64,000 bases of DNA from Kalaharituber pfeilii (GCA_015179045.1 WHUZ01000010.1:248001-312000); one strand, 5' to 3'; counted from the stretch's first letter, positions 39,332-50,248 are shown. Program-made: numbers and translations. The notes: a model not told the origin generated them from the letters alone.

Positions 39332-41164
39332 TTACTCCCCTCCTGCCCACTCTAAAATTTCCCGCACGTTCCTCCCCTTGTCAATCTGTCTTATTCCTTC
39401 CGCCCCCCCGCATTTCCTAGCCCATGCCTTGCAGTCTTGCCGTACTTGTTCCCAATTCTCTGGGGCCTCCCCACACCATCGGCATTCCGGTGATTCGGCT
39501 TTCCCTATGTGGTATCTCCATTCTTTCAGTCCCTTATTTCCTAAGATCCCCGCCAGCGTTGAGAGGTATCGCCTTCGGTCCGCGATTTGCAGAGGTCGGT
39601 AGTTCAGACCCGCCTGCTTTCTCTCCGTGGCTCGCAGTGCCTTATACTCTTGTCTTATACCTGCTTCTGTTACGGTTTCGTCTTCGTATTGTAGCGCTGT
39701 GCCGACTTTAGCCGCCCAGTCTGCCTCCGTGTTCCCTTTCACCCCCTTGTGGCTTTTCACCCATATCACCGCCAGGTCTAGGTCCCCTTTCGCTATCCGG
39801 TCCTCCCACCTCTTCCTTACCAGAGTGGATGCTCCGTCGACCGTGGGGTCCCCTTTCCCTATTCTCCGTAGTCTCGCTATCGCCGTTTGTGAGTCGGTGA
39901 TTATTAGCAATTCGCCTTGTTGTTCCATTGCTTCGCTTATTGCTATCAGCTCGCCGTCGTTCACCGTACTCCTCCGACCCAGGAAAAGTGATGTGGAACC
40001 CGTCTGGTGGTATACTCCTGCGCCCGTGCTTTCTTCGATTCTACTCCCGTCCGTGTACACTCCCTGCCACCCTTCGTCGATTTCCTTTTCCAGGATTTTC
40101 TCCCATTCTTCCCTGTCCAGGTCGCTCGGGTGTGTCGGATGTATGTAGATCGGCAGGGGGTCATTATGTCGTAGATCTCCCCTCAGGTACCGGGTATCCT
40201 GGTCTTCGAGTGTCATCTCCCCGGGGAATCTTAGTGCACGTGCCTCCACCCGTTCCCCTTCTCCTTTGACGAACGTGTGTATTGATTCCAAGTTGACTAT
40301 CCCTTCTACTATTGGTCTTCTTGTTCCCCAAGGGGCTCCGGAGATGTCTCTTGCCACCGTGTACTGCCACTTTTCGAGGGTCCGTAGCTTTGATTCCGCG
40401 GGTGCTCCCTTCGCGTAGTTCCTCCATGCCCAGCTCCCGTACGTGGCTATATTCCTTGCTACACTGGTGTATAGTTGTCTTCTCTTGCTCGGGGGTATCT
40501 TGGTGAGCCTGGCGGCTATATTCCAGGCAGCTTTCCCCAGTCTCAACCTTTTCTCGAAGTGTTCGTTGTATTTAAGCTCCCAATCCACCGTCAGCCCCAC
40601 CAATCGGTAGCTTTTCCCCTTCACCCCGACTATCAGCGTCTCTGCCTTGTTGGGGTCGATCTCAAAGCCTGCCTCTTTGGCGTTCGAAGTGAGTTCGTTC
40701 CTGTGTTCCGCTATCGCTTTCTTCAGCTGCCGTATCGACGGACTCGAGATCACGCTGTGGAAGTCGTCCACATAGGTGCGTGTGAATTGTCTTTTTTCTG
40801 TCTTCTTCGTTAATGGGGCTACCCCCACCAGGAACGTGACCGGAGACAGTGGGGATCCTTGTGGTACCCCGTCCGTCATTATCCCTTTGCCTCTCTCTTT
40901 CCCGTCCCAGGATATCGTGAACTCCGTGGGTTCCGTGAATCCTTGGACGAACGCCGCTATGTTCGGGTTTACTTCTTCGATTAGTTTAACCACCTCCTCG
41001 CTCCGGACGTGGTTGAACGCAGCCTTGATGTCATCCCCGACAATCGCGGTCCAGTGTCCTTTTCCCAATCGGTTGTCGACCTCCTTCAGTACCTGTCTCT
41101 GTAGGTCTTCGCATCCCCTATGTGGTCTACTCCCTAGTTGATTGTCGCCGAATAGGCTGTCCAT
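39332..41164 (-). CDS. LINE-B ORF2: RT, RNase H and C-terminal region (5'-truncated)
   Basis: 610 residues from an internal Met, open and without lesions. QLGSRPHRGCEDLQRQVLKE and DIKAAFNHVRSEEV (RT motif 3), FTISWDGKERG, DGVPQGSPLSPVTFLVG (motif 4), RTYVDDFHSVI (catalytic YVDD), GKSYRLVGLTVDWELKY (thumb). RNase H: VYTDGSRIEESTGAGVY, TVNDGELIAISEAM, LLIITDSQTAIARL, WVKSHKGVKGNTEADWAAK (all four acidic residues). The last part, ECRWCGEAPENWEQVRQDC, keeps three Cys but lacks the His of the CCHC knuckle. The same reading continues upstream to 41228 and, beyond the pogo element, from 42485 to 42607 (GFNVTMILKRNRPRDEPGSW). Probable source type of the enzyme that mobilises half-LINEs. Confidence 0.88.
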   Translation of the reverse strand: MDSLFGDNQLGSRPHRGCEDLQRQVLKEVDNRLGKGHWTAIVGDDIKAAFNHVRSEEVVKLIEEVNPNIAAFVQGFTEPTEFTISWDGKERGKGIMTDGVPQGSPLSPVTFLVGVAPLTKKTEKRQFTRTYVDDFHSVISSPSIRQLKKAIAEHRNELTSNAKEAGFEIDPNKAETLIVGVKGKSYRLVGLTVDWELKYNEHFEKRLRLGKAAWNIAARLTKIPPSKRRQLYTSVARNIATYGSWAWRNYAKGAPAESKLRTLEKWQYTVARDISGAPWGTRRPIVEGIVNLESIHTFVKGEGERVEARALRFPGEMTLEDQDTRYLRGDLRHNDPLPIYIHPTHPSDLDREEWEKILEKEIDEGWQGVYTDGSRIEESTGAGVYHQTGSTSLFLGRRSTVNDGELIAISEAMEQQGELLIITDSQTAIARLRRIGKGDPTVDGASTLVRKRWEDRIAKGDLDLAVIWVKSHKGVKGNTEADWAAKVGTALQYEDETVTEAGIRQEYKALRATERKQAGLNYRPLQIADRRRYLSTLAGILGNKGLKEWRYHIGKAESPECRWCGEAPENWEQVRQDCKAWARKCGGAEGIRQIDKGRNVREILEWAGGE

Positions 41165-41228
41165 TCTCTGTATCTTGTTGGCGATTACCTTCTGTCCTAA
41201 TTTGGCGACAGTGTTCAGTAGCGTTATA

Positions 41229-42484
41229 CCGTATTAACTCACTTAAGAGGTACCCCCCTTTAGCGCACTAGCGCGCATTTGTCAAGGTCTTGGCAGCCAG
41301 TACCGCGCTAATAGTGCCAAGACTACGCGCTAATGTATTTCTGAGGTACTAAACGCGTGCTCTATAGTAAGGTACAATAATCATAAACTACTTTAGTCTG
41401 GTTACAAACTACTGGTACCTAAATAGTCCCGTGATTACCCTTAATTCTAACAATATGCCTTCAGTTCTTGATAATCCTATATTTGATGGCCCAGTACATG
41501 ATCTTACATCAATATTCTCATGCATATCATTACAGCAGCAGCAGCAGCAGCAGCCAGCACCCGTAACCCCTTATACACCTCGCTATTCAAAAGCATTAAA
41601 AAGCCGCCCTGGACCAAGAAGAGAGCCGATACCAGCAACCCCACGCTGGATTCCTAGAGCAATTGCTACACCATCTAGAAGTAAACGTGCTAGAAGTGTT
41701 ACCTTTAAGCTTGGGGTTTTATCTTGGGCATTTCATACACAAATTGATGATGGTAAAGGTGGGTTTAGAAAACCTACACGCAAGGAGGTTCAGCAAAGAT
41801 TCGGCCTTAAGCAAAAAAATCAAATAACAAAGTGGAAAAAGGTTTGTAACCTAGACTTATTGCTTATTAGTATTTTACTGAGCCTTTAAATATTTAGCAA
41901 GAACAATTATTGCTAGAGGCACAAGCAAAAACCCAGAGAATACGATATAGTTTCGCACGATGGAAAGAGCTTGAGAAGACACTTGTTGTTGCTTTTGCTG
42001 CAAAACGAAAGGCAGGTCGAGTTGTGCGCCACCGATGGTTTGAGCGAACTTCAAAGCAGTTATTTAGCGAACTCTATCCTAATTCTCCTACACAATTTCG
42101 ATTTTCTCAAGGCTGGTTTCGGGGATTTCTAGCTCGTAATGAAATCACCCTTCGCTCCATCACCAATAAAGCTCAAGAGACACCAGAGGAATATCAGGAG
42201 CTTATCATTAACTTCCTATGTTTCAATCGCCGAAATTCGCAGTTATGAGATGCCAGTACTGATGTAATGCGGACGGTTGGACGGTACCTCATCTCGAATA
42301 TTATCAATAGGGAGCGCACATTGATCTGTAGTTATTTTCCTCATTATACCGGTAGCCTATAATTCGGAGGTACGGATACTAATACTAATTTATAGGCGCA
42401 CTAGCGCGGTCTTGGCTGCCAAGACCTCGGCAAATGCGCGCTAGAGCGCTAAGGGGGGGTTACCTCTTAAGTGAGTTAATACGG
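41229..42484 (+). mobile_element. Pogo/Fot1-type DNA transposon, DDE domain deleted
   Basis: TIRs of ~53 bp (CCGTATTAACTCACTTAAGA.. at both ends), TA target duplication (41227-41228 and 42485-42486). 1256 bp. It encodes only the DNA-binding half of a transposase. It splits LINE-B2 inside RT motif 2. Confidence 0.93.
41455..42248 (+). CDS. Pogo-type transposase N-terminal half (CENP-B HTH), two exons
   Basis: Exon 1 is 41455-41841, intron 41842-41897 (GTTTGT..TTTAG, 56 bp, phase 0), exon 2 41898-42248; 245 residues. ATG at 41455; a CAG repeat gives a Gln tract (~residues 25-32). RKEVQQRFGLKQKNQITKWK is the first helix-turn-helix (psq-like). GRVVRHRWFERTSKQLFSEL and RFSQGWFRGFLARNEITLRS form the CENP-B/Tc5-type domain that binds the TIRs. 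It ends with INFLCFNRRNSQL at the point where a full-length Fot1 transposase would enter the DDE catalytic domain, which is absent. Non-autonomous; it might act as a TIR-binding competitor. Confidence 0.82.
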
Positions 42485-44503
42485 TAGGTCGCCAGCTTCC
42501 GGGTTCATCCCGAGGCCTGTTTCTCTTGAGTATCATCGTCACGTTGAAACCCTTCGCGAAGCCGTATTCCCCGTTTAGGTAGTCGACCACTTCTTCCCTT
42601 AGCATCTACTCCAGATGTGAAGCACCTGGTCCCCACAGGCTCCAATTGGAGCATTTTTAATAATGACTGGAGTTTGACAGAATGGCTATCTCAATTTAGC
42701 TCCAGGATTGTAATTTGAAGGGATAGTTCATGCAAGTGTACTGGAGAACACAGACAGGATTGCAAAGTTGGAGTCAGGATTTAGGTTTGATTCACAAATT
42801 AACCAATGAATAGATACGCTATGGTGGAGTGCATCCCTTCAGTATATATACTGTGGCGTAGGCTGCATGGAATGTAGTCCCCCCTCCCAGTGCCCCAGTG
42901 ACATGTAGATCGATTGTTGGTACAAGCATACTAGCATGTGGCCACCTCGCGACCGCGAGGGTGAGTGTAGGTGTAGCAGTAGTGGATAAGGGACCCGTAA
43001 AGTGGGCGTCAAGTGACTGTACACTCTTTACCAGTTCCATGACCGTACAATACTCGTTTCTCTGCATTTATTCATATTAGTATATTCTCATTGTTATTTA
43101 TAGTATCACGTAATCCCACTCCTGCATCCAGAGAGCTCTAGTATAAATTTTATATATTTTGTGGAGTATAATGCTAATAATTGTAGAACCTATGGATAGC
43201 GAAACCCTCGTTACAGCCCATAAACCCTACCTAAATTCCGGTTAATGTCTACCCACAATGATATTGCTCAGATGTCCAGCATATGCCCTTTTAGGTGTAC
43301 CCAGCTTCCTTATCCCCCTCTAGACCCACATATAAATACTATTCAAGTGAGAATATTAATAGCTGTAAGGTAATTAAAAAGTTACAAAAGGATATAACTA
43401 ATACAGCTGGAATGATGGCAAGAGTATATAAGAAAGTGGAAGAATTGAAGGCTGAGGGTGATGATGAAGAGTAGACATAGCTATCGCTATCTATAGAGTG
43501 CTTGCGATTTAAAAAACAGTAAAGGGTGGAGAATGGAGCCTGAGTCAGTAGGTACTGTAGTAGCAGATGATTGTAACCTTTGGCAGGTGCCCCTTTATCA
43601 CCCCGCCATGCTGTACCAGTCCAGCGCAGTCTCATTTTGCCCCATCTCACACCATCGAGAGTAATCTGCCATACCTGTAAAATTGTAAATTGGGCGCATT
43701 TTAGCATATCTCGCACCATCAAAGCAGGTCTTGTTGTATCTGTCAAATTGAGCCATACTGCCTCACTTTGCACCATAGAAAGGGGCCAGCCTTAACTGTG
43801 AATTGAGCTCATTTTACCATGTTCCACATTGCCAGGTGAGTCCTGCCGTACCTGTCAAATTTGGCTCATTTTGCTATTCTTACACTGTGGACAGAGTCCG
43901 GTGATACTTGTCAACTTGAGCTCATTCTGCCTCATCTCACACCATCGAAAGGAAGCTGTCATACCCTGTTAAATTGAGCTCATTCTGCCTCATCTCACAC
44001 CATCGAGAGAGACTGCCATTCCTATTGAATTCGGCTCATTCTGCTGCATCTCACATTATTTTTATTGAGGAGCTGTCATGCCTATAAAATTGTGCTCGCT
44101 CTGCTGTATCTCATGTTGGAAAGAGAAATCTACCAATCCCTGTCAAATTCGGCTTATTCTGCTGCATCTCCCAGGCTGAAATAGACCCGTCATATCTGTC
44201 AAATTCGACTCTCGTTCTGCTGCATCTTGTGCTATCGAATAACTATCAAATTGTGCTCATTCTGGTATATCTCACAATGTGGAAAGAGTCCTATTATACC
44301 TGTCAAATTTGGCTCACTCTGCTACTCTCCTATGGAAAGGTGCTACTATACCTATCAAATTGAGTTCGTTTAGAGCCTTGTCATACCTATATACTTGTTA
44401 AAGTTAGTTTATTCTACTGTATCTTGTATTGTCAAGGGAGACCTACACACCGGTCCAATTGAATTCATTTTGCTGCATCTCGTGCTATCAAGAGAGACCT
44501 ACT

Positions 44504-44545
44504 CTTTTTTTTTTTTTCCGCTTGCAGCTGTTCGCCATGGCAGGG
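44504..44545 (-). mobile_element. LINE-A tail-only micro-insertion (42 bp)
   Basis: Poly(T) directly joined to CCGCTTGCAGCTGTTCGCCA-TGGCAGGG. TSD caagagagacctact (15 bp, 44489-44503 and 44546-44560). The usual GTTACGTGAT spacer before the poly(A) is missing. Confidence 0.92.
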
Positions 44546-45130
44546 CAAGAGAGACCTACTATACCTGTCAAATTCAGCTCATTCTGCTGCTCTTACGCTA
44601 TGGAAAGAGTCCTGTAATACTTGTCAACTTGAGCTCATTCGGCCACATCTCGCGCCATTGAGAGAAAGCTGTCATACCTGTTAAATTGGGCTTATTCTGC
44701 CTCATTTTTCCCTGTCAAGGTCATATCTGTCAACTTGACCACATCTTACGCCATTGAGGGAGACTGTTATACCTATTAAATTCGGCTCATTCTGCTGCAT
44801 CTCACACCATTGAGGAGCTATTATACCTGTAAAGTGCCTGTCAAATTTGGCTCATTTTGCGGCATCTCGCGGGGTGAAATGGACCTACTATACCTGTCAA
44901 TTTGACTCGTTCTGCTGCATCTCACACCATTGAGGAGCTGCCGTGCCTGTCGAATTGAGGAGCTGTCGTGCCTGTCAAATTGAGGAGCTGTCGTGCCTGT
45001 TAAATTGAGGAGCTGTCGTGCCTGTCAAAGTGCCTGTCAAATTCGGCTCATTGTGCTGCATCTCGTGAGGTGAAATAGAGCTACCATACCTATCACATTT
45101 GACTCGTTCTACTGCATCTCGCACCATTGA

Positions 45131-45187
45131 TTTTTTTTTATGTTTTTATTTCATTACTCGCGTGCCGCCTGGTAGGCTACGGCGAGG
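45131..45187 (-). mobile_element. LINE-B tail-only micro-insertion (57 bp)
   Basis: T-rich tail plus stem-loop (GCCT..AGGC form). TSD tcgcaccattga at 45119-45130 and 45188-45199. Its target is a satellite unit. Confidence 0.93.
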
Positions 45188-46010
45188 TCGCACCATTGAG
45201 GAGCTATTGTGCCTGTCAAATTGAGGAGCTATCGTGCCTGTTAAATTGAGGAGCTGTCATGCCTGTCAAAGTGCCTGTCAAATTCGGCTCATTTTGCTAC
45301 ATCTCACGGGGTGAAATGGACCTACCATACCTGTCAAATTTGACTCGTTCTGCTACATCTCACACCATTGAGAAGCTGTTATGCCTGACAAAGTACCTAT
45401 CAAATTCAGCTCATTTTGCTATATCTCGCGAGATGAAATAGACCTACCATACCTGTCAAATTTGACTCGTTCAGCTGCATCTCGTGCCATCGAATACCAG
45501 TCAAATTGTACTCTTATACTTGTTAAATTCGGCTCACTCTGTTACTATTGTGCTATGGAAAGCTGCTGCTATACCTGTCAAATTGAACTCGTTATACTTC
45601 ATCTCCTGATGGTAAGAGAGATATACTATACCTATAAAATTTGGCTCATTCTTCTGTATCTTATGCCGAGAATGTTGAGGTTCAGAAGAATGTGAACATT
45701 TCACATAAAGGTATTGCAGTGATAGATACGGCCAATTGCAACTCCTCATTGTCATGGTGTCCATTTCCGTGAAGGTTGATTTCATACGAAATGTGATGGA
45801 AACTCTTGATATAGGTATTGTCGGGTGTTTGGCATATTCCACATTAATATGTGCCTTATGACGAAGGTTCAGGGGTATGTTGAGGTTTAGGAGTATGTGC
45901 ACATTTCACAGGTCTTTTTTTTTTCAGGGATTAGGTAGACGCCAAGGTCTTTTTTTTTTTTCAAGGGTTAGGTGGACGCCAAGAGGGATGTAACTCAGTA
46001 CTATAATAGA

Positions 46011-46871
46011 TGGCAAAAGAAAGTGTACACCTTTGCATAATCTTTGGGCATTAAGACATACACGCGCGTGTGTCTCACAACATTGTGCTTATTGGGAATT
46101 CTAAGCTGGTGAGAATTTTCAAGATTAGGGGATAGAAGAATATAAAGTCGACTCCTAAAGGGGACCGGAAGTCAAGAAAAAATCTACAGTTGCCTACAGG
46201 TGAGTTACAGCCGAATTTACATAATCCTACCTAATAATGTCAACTCAAACTGCCGCCTCCTCAGCTAATACTGCCAGCAGTTCTGCCTCTAGTGCCACCT
46301 CTTCTACTAGTACCAATACTGCCGCTCCTAAGAGACGGATGCCCGACTTTGAAAAAGGCCAATGTTACGGGTCTACCGCAACTGTAGGGCGGGCGGTCGG
46401 TGGATGGATGCGTGCGCACGAAATGTGTATATGCGATACAAGCGATATGCGGCAGCGGGAACGGCGTCGCAGTCGCATAAATAAGTGCTTTATGAGCTAC
46501 GCAGAGAACTAGCGAGTATCGCTAGTCAAGTGTCTTTTTGACCTGGTGGACTGTAACTCTCTGCATTTACCAGATCCGTTATAGATGACTTTGGTAGACG
46601 AGGCAGCATGTTTAGTAATGAGAGATACCATATTTGGCAGAAGAGATGAACTTGAGAGTCTTTATGAATAGGGTAGATTTCTTTTTTTAGTAATATAGTT
46701 ATAGATAAGTGGTAGTATATTTCTTATTGACCTTTAATCTCCTTCAAGAGTCGTCTTCATATTTTTCAACTCCGTTTCGAAGTTCCTTATTGGCGTTAGT
46801 GGTGGTAATAGTGCGTATGCAGGTCTAAGACATCAAATTATGCAAATTTAGGTGTACACTTTCTTTTGCCA
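46011..46871. mobile_element. DNA element with TIR TGGCAAAAGAAAGTGTACACC
   Basis: Inverted ends TGGCAAAAGAAAGTGTACAC (left) and its complement (right), with partial homology for ~45 bp. It sits in a ~70-bp tandem segment (AGGTGGACGCCAAGAGGGAT, TGTAACTCAGTACTATAATA) repeated at 45.95, 46.9 and 46.95 kb. Inside is a short Ser/Ala/Thr-rich frame from the ATG at 46237 (MSTQTAASSANTASSSASS.., then KRRMPDFEKGQ) cut by the LTR at 46363. The TIR resembles Tc1/mariner-type ends; no catalytic domain is seen. Confidence 0.6.
46363..46583. mobile_element. TGTTACGG-family solo LTR (221 bp)
   Basis: TGTTACGGGTCTACCG to CCAGATCCGTTATA (the final CA mutated to TA). Collinear with the pieces of 791-2991 over its whole length. 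No matching 5-bp TSD remains. Confidence 0.75.
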
Positions 46872-47239
46872 TGTGACTGTAACTCAGTACTATAATAGAT
46901 GGTTGGTTGTTGCCAAGGTCTTTTTTGACAGGGGTTAGGTGGACGCCAAGAGGGATGTAACTCAGTACTATAATAGATGGAAAGAGAGGTATTAATGTGC
47001 AGAATCATTGCTTCGAGATTTTGGCATCTACCCAGAACTTCTGAACCACCTAGTGCCCGTACTCGGCTCGGTTTCCAAGTCGGTTAATTCAGTCCAAATC
47101 GGGCCATCTTCAAGAAACCGACTTGCCTTCCGGTTCGATTTCACACCCCGGCAGACATCGATTTGTTAACAAGTCAGTGTAAGAGTTGAGTCAGATACCG
47201 ACTTACAGTGTCATTTGACAACATTTCATTTATTTTTAT

Positions 47240-47330
47240 TTTTATTTCACGTAACACCACTTGCAGCTGTTCGCCATGGCAGGGTCCCTAGATCGGAGTC
47301 CTTATGGCCCGGAGACAGGCACCTGTGCAA
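47240..47330 (-). mobile_element. LINE-A 3' end fragment
   Basis: T-rich tract, CACGTAACACCACTTGCAGC, CGCCATGGCAGGGTCCC and then CCCGGAGACAGGC as in the 3' UTR of family A. Right border unclear; no TSD found. Confidence 0.7.
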
Positions 47331-47534
47331 CTACCCACAAAATCATCCCCTGTAAAAGCACACAACAATACCACGACTTCAGTGATGCAGAGGAAACACA
47401 AAGCGAAAGCCCCCCCGAAACTCAAGCAGTCATGTCCAACTCCTCCACATCCCTCCCCTTTGCATATTAGAATCTAGTCCTCGCCTATAGCATAATAGAA
47501 TTACCTATTTCAGTGCTTGTACATATCGTGCTTG

Positions 47535-47608
47535 TTTTTTTTATTTTTTTATTAATCTTTTTCAAATCACACAACCTCGCTTGAAGCTGTACGCCATGGC
47601 AGGGCGCT
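47535..47608 (-). mobile_element. LINE-A tail-only micro-insertion (74 bp)
   Basis: T-rich tail then CAAATCACACAACCTCGCTT..GCCATGGCAGGG. TSD tatcgtgcttg at 47524-47534 and 47609-47619. Confidence 0.92.
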
Positions 47609-47792
47609 TATCGTGCTTGAAACTCGCTCGAAGCTTTCAGAAATACCAATATGCAGCAAATTATGAATTTATTAAATAATGACTAATCTACTCTATCTAC
47701 AAAAAATAGCTTTCCACTGCACTCCTTCACAGTGCCTCTCAATGTTGGGTGGCTATTGGAGCGGTCAGTGATCTCTCTCAAGATACGCTCGC

Positions 47793-48131
47793 TGTCACAG
47801 ATAGCCAAGCAGGAATGGTCCGCATTAAGGAAATAAAGCCCCGGACGCCGCGGATCAAAAGATAGGCCCCGCGCCCCAATGAATAAGTCACCGCTCAGGA
47901 AATTAAGTCACCGCTCAGGAAATAAACCAACGTCCAGGGAAAAGTACAGGAAACTATAGTCTCCTATGTCATGTCCAGTTTTTGTATTTAATTCATGCCT
48001 TCCCCTCATGTACGTAAGTCCTCAAGCAACGTCTTGTTCCCTGCCTATATCTACAACAGTACCGATACCGTAAAACCGCCCTGTCAAACTTGTGACCGGG
48101 ACCTGCGAGTAACGTACTACGGCTTTTTACA
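47793..48131 (+). mobile_element. Solo LTR, family 2 (339 bp)
   Basis: TGTCACAGATAGCC .. GGCTTTTTACA with the 5-bp TSD ctcgc (47788-47792 and 48132-48136). Nearly identical in reverse to 27480-27820. Confidence 0.93.
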
Positions 48132-48442
48132 CTCGCTGTCGAAGTCGTACTGTCCAGAGGGACCTACCATGCCTGTTAATTGAGCTCATTCTTTCTGATG
48201 CTGACTTTAGTAGGTAGTGACTAAGCTCTGGTTACAGTCCAGCAGGAATGCACATGAGCATATAAAGGAAAAAAAAACGTTGGTATCATGTAAACGTTAT
48301 ATCTAAGAAACCAAATTGGTAGTAAGATTTTAATTTTTGTTTCCTCATCAGCTCATTACTTCAGCTCTATTTTCTCTTTTTCTTTTTTTACTTAATTAAG
48401 TAATCTTGTATTGAAAGTATTATGTGGCTCACCGCATTGGGC

Positions 48443-48590
48443 TATGTTCTGGCCCACCGACGAACATTTTCCGGTTCGCGAACCGGCCAGCCGATTCGTG
48501 AACCGGCCGGCCCCGTGAAAAACATATGGTGTTTTTCACGGGGCCAGCCCAGCCACGAACACCTGGCCCAGCGGCGAACATGGATGTACC
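48443..48590. repeat. Compound palindrome, copy 2 (longest)
   Basis: TTCTGGCCCACCGACGAACA at one end, two CCGGTTCGNGAACCGG palindromes, then the GGCCCCGTGAAAAACA hairpin and GGCCCAGCGGCGAAC. It is the reverse of copy 1 (16478-16588) with one additional GGTTCGCGAACC unit. Confidence 0.8.
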
Positions 48591-48622
48591 TCGATGTACC
48601 TATATGTAATATATATATTCGC

Positions 48623-48805
48623 TTATTTTTTTTTTTATATATCTTTACTCGCATGCCGCCTTGCAGGCTATGGCGAGGGTTTAGATACATGAATGATAAT
48701 CAACGGAAAAATAAGTAACAGATAAGGAGATAAAGTGGAAATATGACCGGTTACTCCGCCGCCCAGTCCATCACCTCCGCCAACGTTCTCTCCCCCCCCC
48801 TATAT
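48623..48805 (-). mobile_element. LINE-B 3' fragment beside the palindrome
   Basis: Family-B tail (CTTGCAGGCTATGG form) and ~140 bp of 3' UTR. Flanks atatattcgctta/atatactcgctta suggest a TSD of ~13 bp. The insertion and its left flank are duplicated, inverted, at 16.28-16.59 kb. Confidence 0.82.
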
Positions 48806-48911
48806 ACTCGCTTATGATTTAATGTAATAGTGATCTATCATACAGCCAGCTAAGCAATTTCCACAGTCTCCTATCCCCCTATGCAGTCATCTATGTACAA
48901 ACAATAGTACT

Positions 48912-49283
48912 TTTTTTTTTTTTTTTTTATCATTACTCGCATGCCGCAGTATGGGCTATGGCGAGGTATTTATTAAAGAAAGAAAATTAACCGTCACTAA
49001 ATACATGTGGTGCCCGCAATACTCATACATGGTGCGGGTAGAATGTACACACTGGTCAATACAGCCTATTTCCTCCGCCTGTCTGGCTCGTATTGAGTGG
49101 TCCTCAACCATTTCCCACCTAACCTAACTCTGTCTACGCCCGTCGCTGCCTCCAAGTACACCACGACCGAGCTGGTCATTTTTCCTTCTTCCAGTAGCGC
49201 GTTCTTTCGTCTCAGCCACCTTATCCCCACGGTCTTGCCTAGCCTATCATTCCCGGACTCCAACCATTTCCGGACCTTCCCTA
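48912..49283 (-). mobile_element. Half-LINE H5 (5'-truncated)
   Basis: Poly(T), stem-loop with the inner stem damaged (GCCGCAGTATGGGC), AATAAA, the 3' UTR hairpin, then ORF1 end ((A)TTQYEPDRRRK). Nearly identical to H2. The 5' junction lies at GGGAAGGTCCGG; no clear TSD. Confidence 0.85.
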
Positions 49284-49473
49284 AATATATATCACTATGT
49301 TCACTCTCATTCTCCTGGTTAGTACATTGACCAGCATTGCTTTTATTACAAGAATAAGAACATTTAACCTTTTGACATATGCATGTACAACGAAGAGTAC
49401 CTAGACAAGAACATGAAATTTTGTCTTGACAAGTTTTATCATGATGAGGTTGCTTAAAGTGGGTACTTGGCAC
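49284..49473 (-). pseudogene. Cysteine-rich coding fragment
   Basis: The minus-strand frame reads CQDKISCSCLGTLRCTCICQ, VKCSYSCNKSNAGQC and TNQENESEHSD, with regular C-x-C and C-x3-C spacing. It resembles the CxC-rich tails of some transposable-element or chromatin proteins. I cannot name the family. It is cut on its 3' side by half-LINE H5. Bases 49474-49998 contain no supportable gene. Confidence 0.35.
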
Positions 49474-49998
49474 TTGCAGGGCTCTTATTATCTACTGTTT
49501 CTGGTAATACAACCACCAAACTTTTCATTCTTGGCATCAACGCATTCCCTGTTACTGCCACAATATAATACCAGAATGGCGGAGGATTCCGGAAATCTCT
49601 ACCTATGAAGATAACACTCCAAAATTTCGCTTAGAGTAAGAAGAGTAATAGAAGCATATTTAGTAATTTTCTTCTAGTGTTTCGGTTAACAATAATGAAG
49701 TTATGATTACAAATTGGTATTCTTAACTATAGCAGTCTAGAAGCGTAGTGAATTATTAATTAAACTGTCTGTATTATCTTCTAGTATGTGGGTAAGAAGT
49801 AGCAACTTATCACCGACAGCAACTTTCAAGTGGCAATTTGTAGGTGGCAACTTGTAGGTGGCAACTTGTCAGTGGCAATAGGGCTGTGCTAGCACACAGT
49901 AACTGGCTTGTCAATTAACGTTGGTAGCAGAATGTTTCTCTATACTCAATCACTGGTAGTACGTAGAGGTACCTAGTGGTACTTGTACTAAACCAGTG

Positions 49999-50110
49999 TT
50001 CGTCGGTGGGCTGGCCCATTCGCGAATTAGCCAGCCCACCGACGAATTGGCCGGTTCGCGAATGGGCCTGGCCGGTTCGCGAACCGCAATGTTCGTCGGT
50101 AGGCCAGAAC
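49999..50110. repeat. Compound palindrome, copy 3
   Basis: The perfect 17-bp inverted repeat TTCGTCGGTGGGCTGGC around CCATTCGCGAATTA, followed by two GGCCGGTTCGCGAA units and a terminal TTCGTCGGTAGGCCAGAAC. Same building blocks as copies 1 and 2 in a different order. Confidence 0.75.
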
Positions 50111-50248
50111 AGCTATATACGGGGTTAGTCGCCTCTATGAATCTTACGTCACTAGTCTGGGTAGATATCACAATTTCGAAGCCAACAATCGAGCTACATG
50201 TCCAACAATGTTACCTGTGCTGAGTGTCAAGGCGTAAAAGTTTATCGC

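Larger units (their letters stand above)
39221..42607 (-). mobile_element. 5'-truncated LINE-B (LINE-B2), interrupted by a pogo element
   Basis: Poly(A)/stem-loop at 39221-39290. The 13-bp TSD actccagatgtga is perfect (39208-39220 and 42608-42620). About 2.1 kb of LINE remain after removal of the DNA element (41229-42484). It encodes the RT from motif 2 onward, RNase H and the C-terminus, and is the most intact family-B ORF2 in the window. Its 3' end defines family B. Confidence 0.92.
43600..45670 (+). repeat. Main ~57-bp satellite array (2 kb)
   Basis: About 35 degenerate units of the form TACCTGTCAAATTNRGCTCA-TTCTGCNNCATCTCRCACCAT-YGAGRNNNNCTR. Two sub-blocks (44930-45020, 45190-45270) carry a shorter 27-28 bp unit TTGAGGAGCTGTCGTGCCTGTCAAA. 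Two micro-insertions sit inside. The open frames across the array are repeat translations, not genes. Bases 42621-43599 hold nothing recognisable. Confidence 0.9.
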
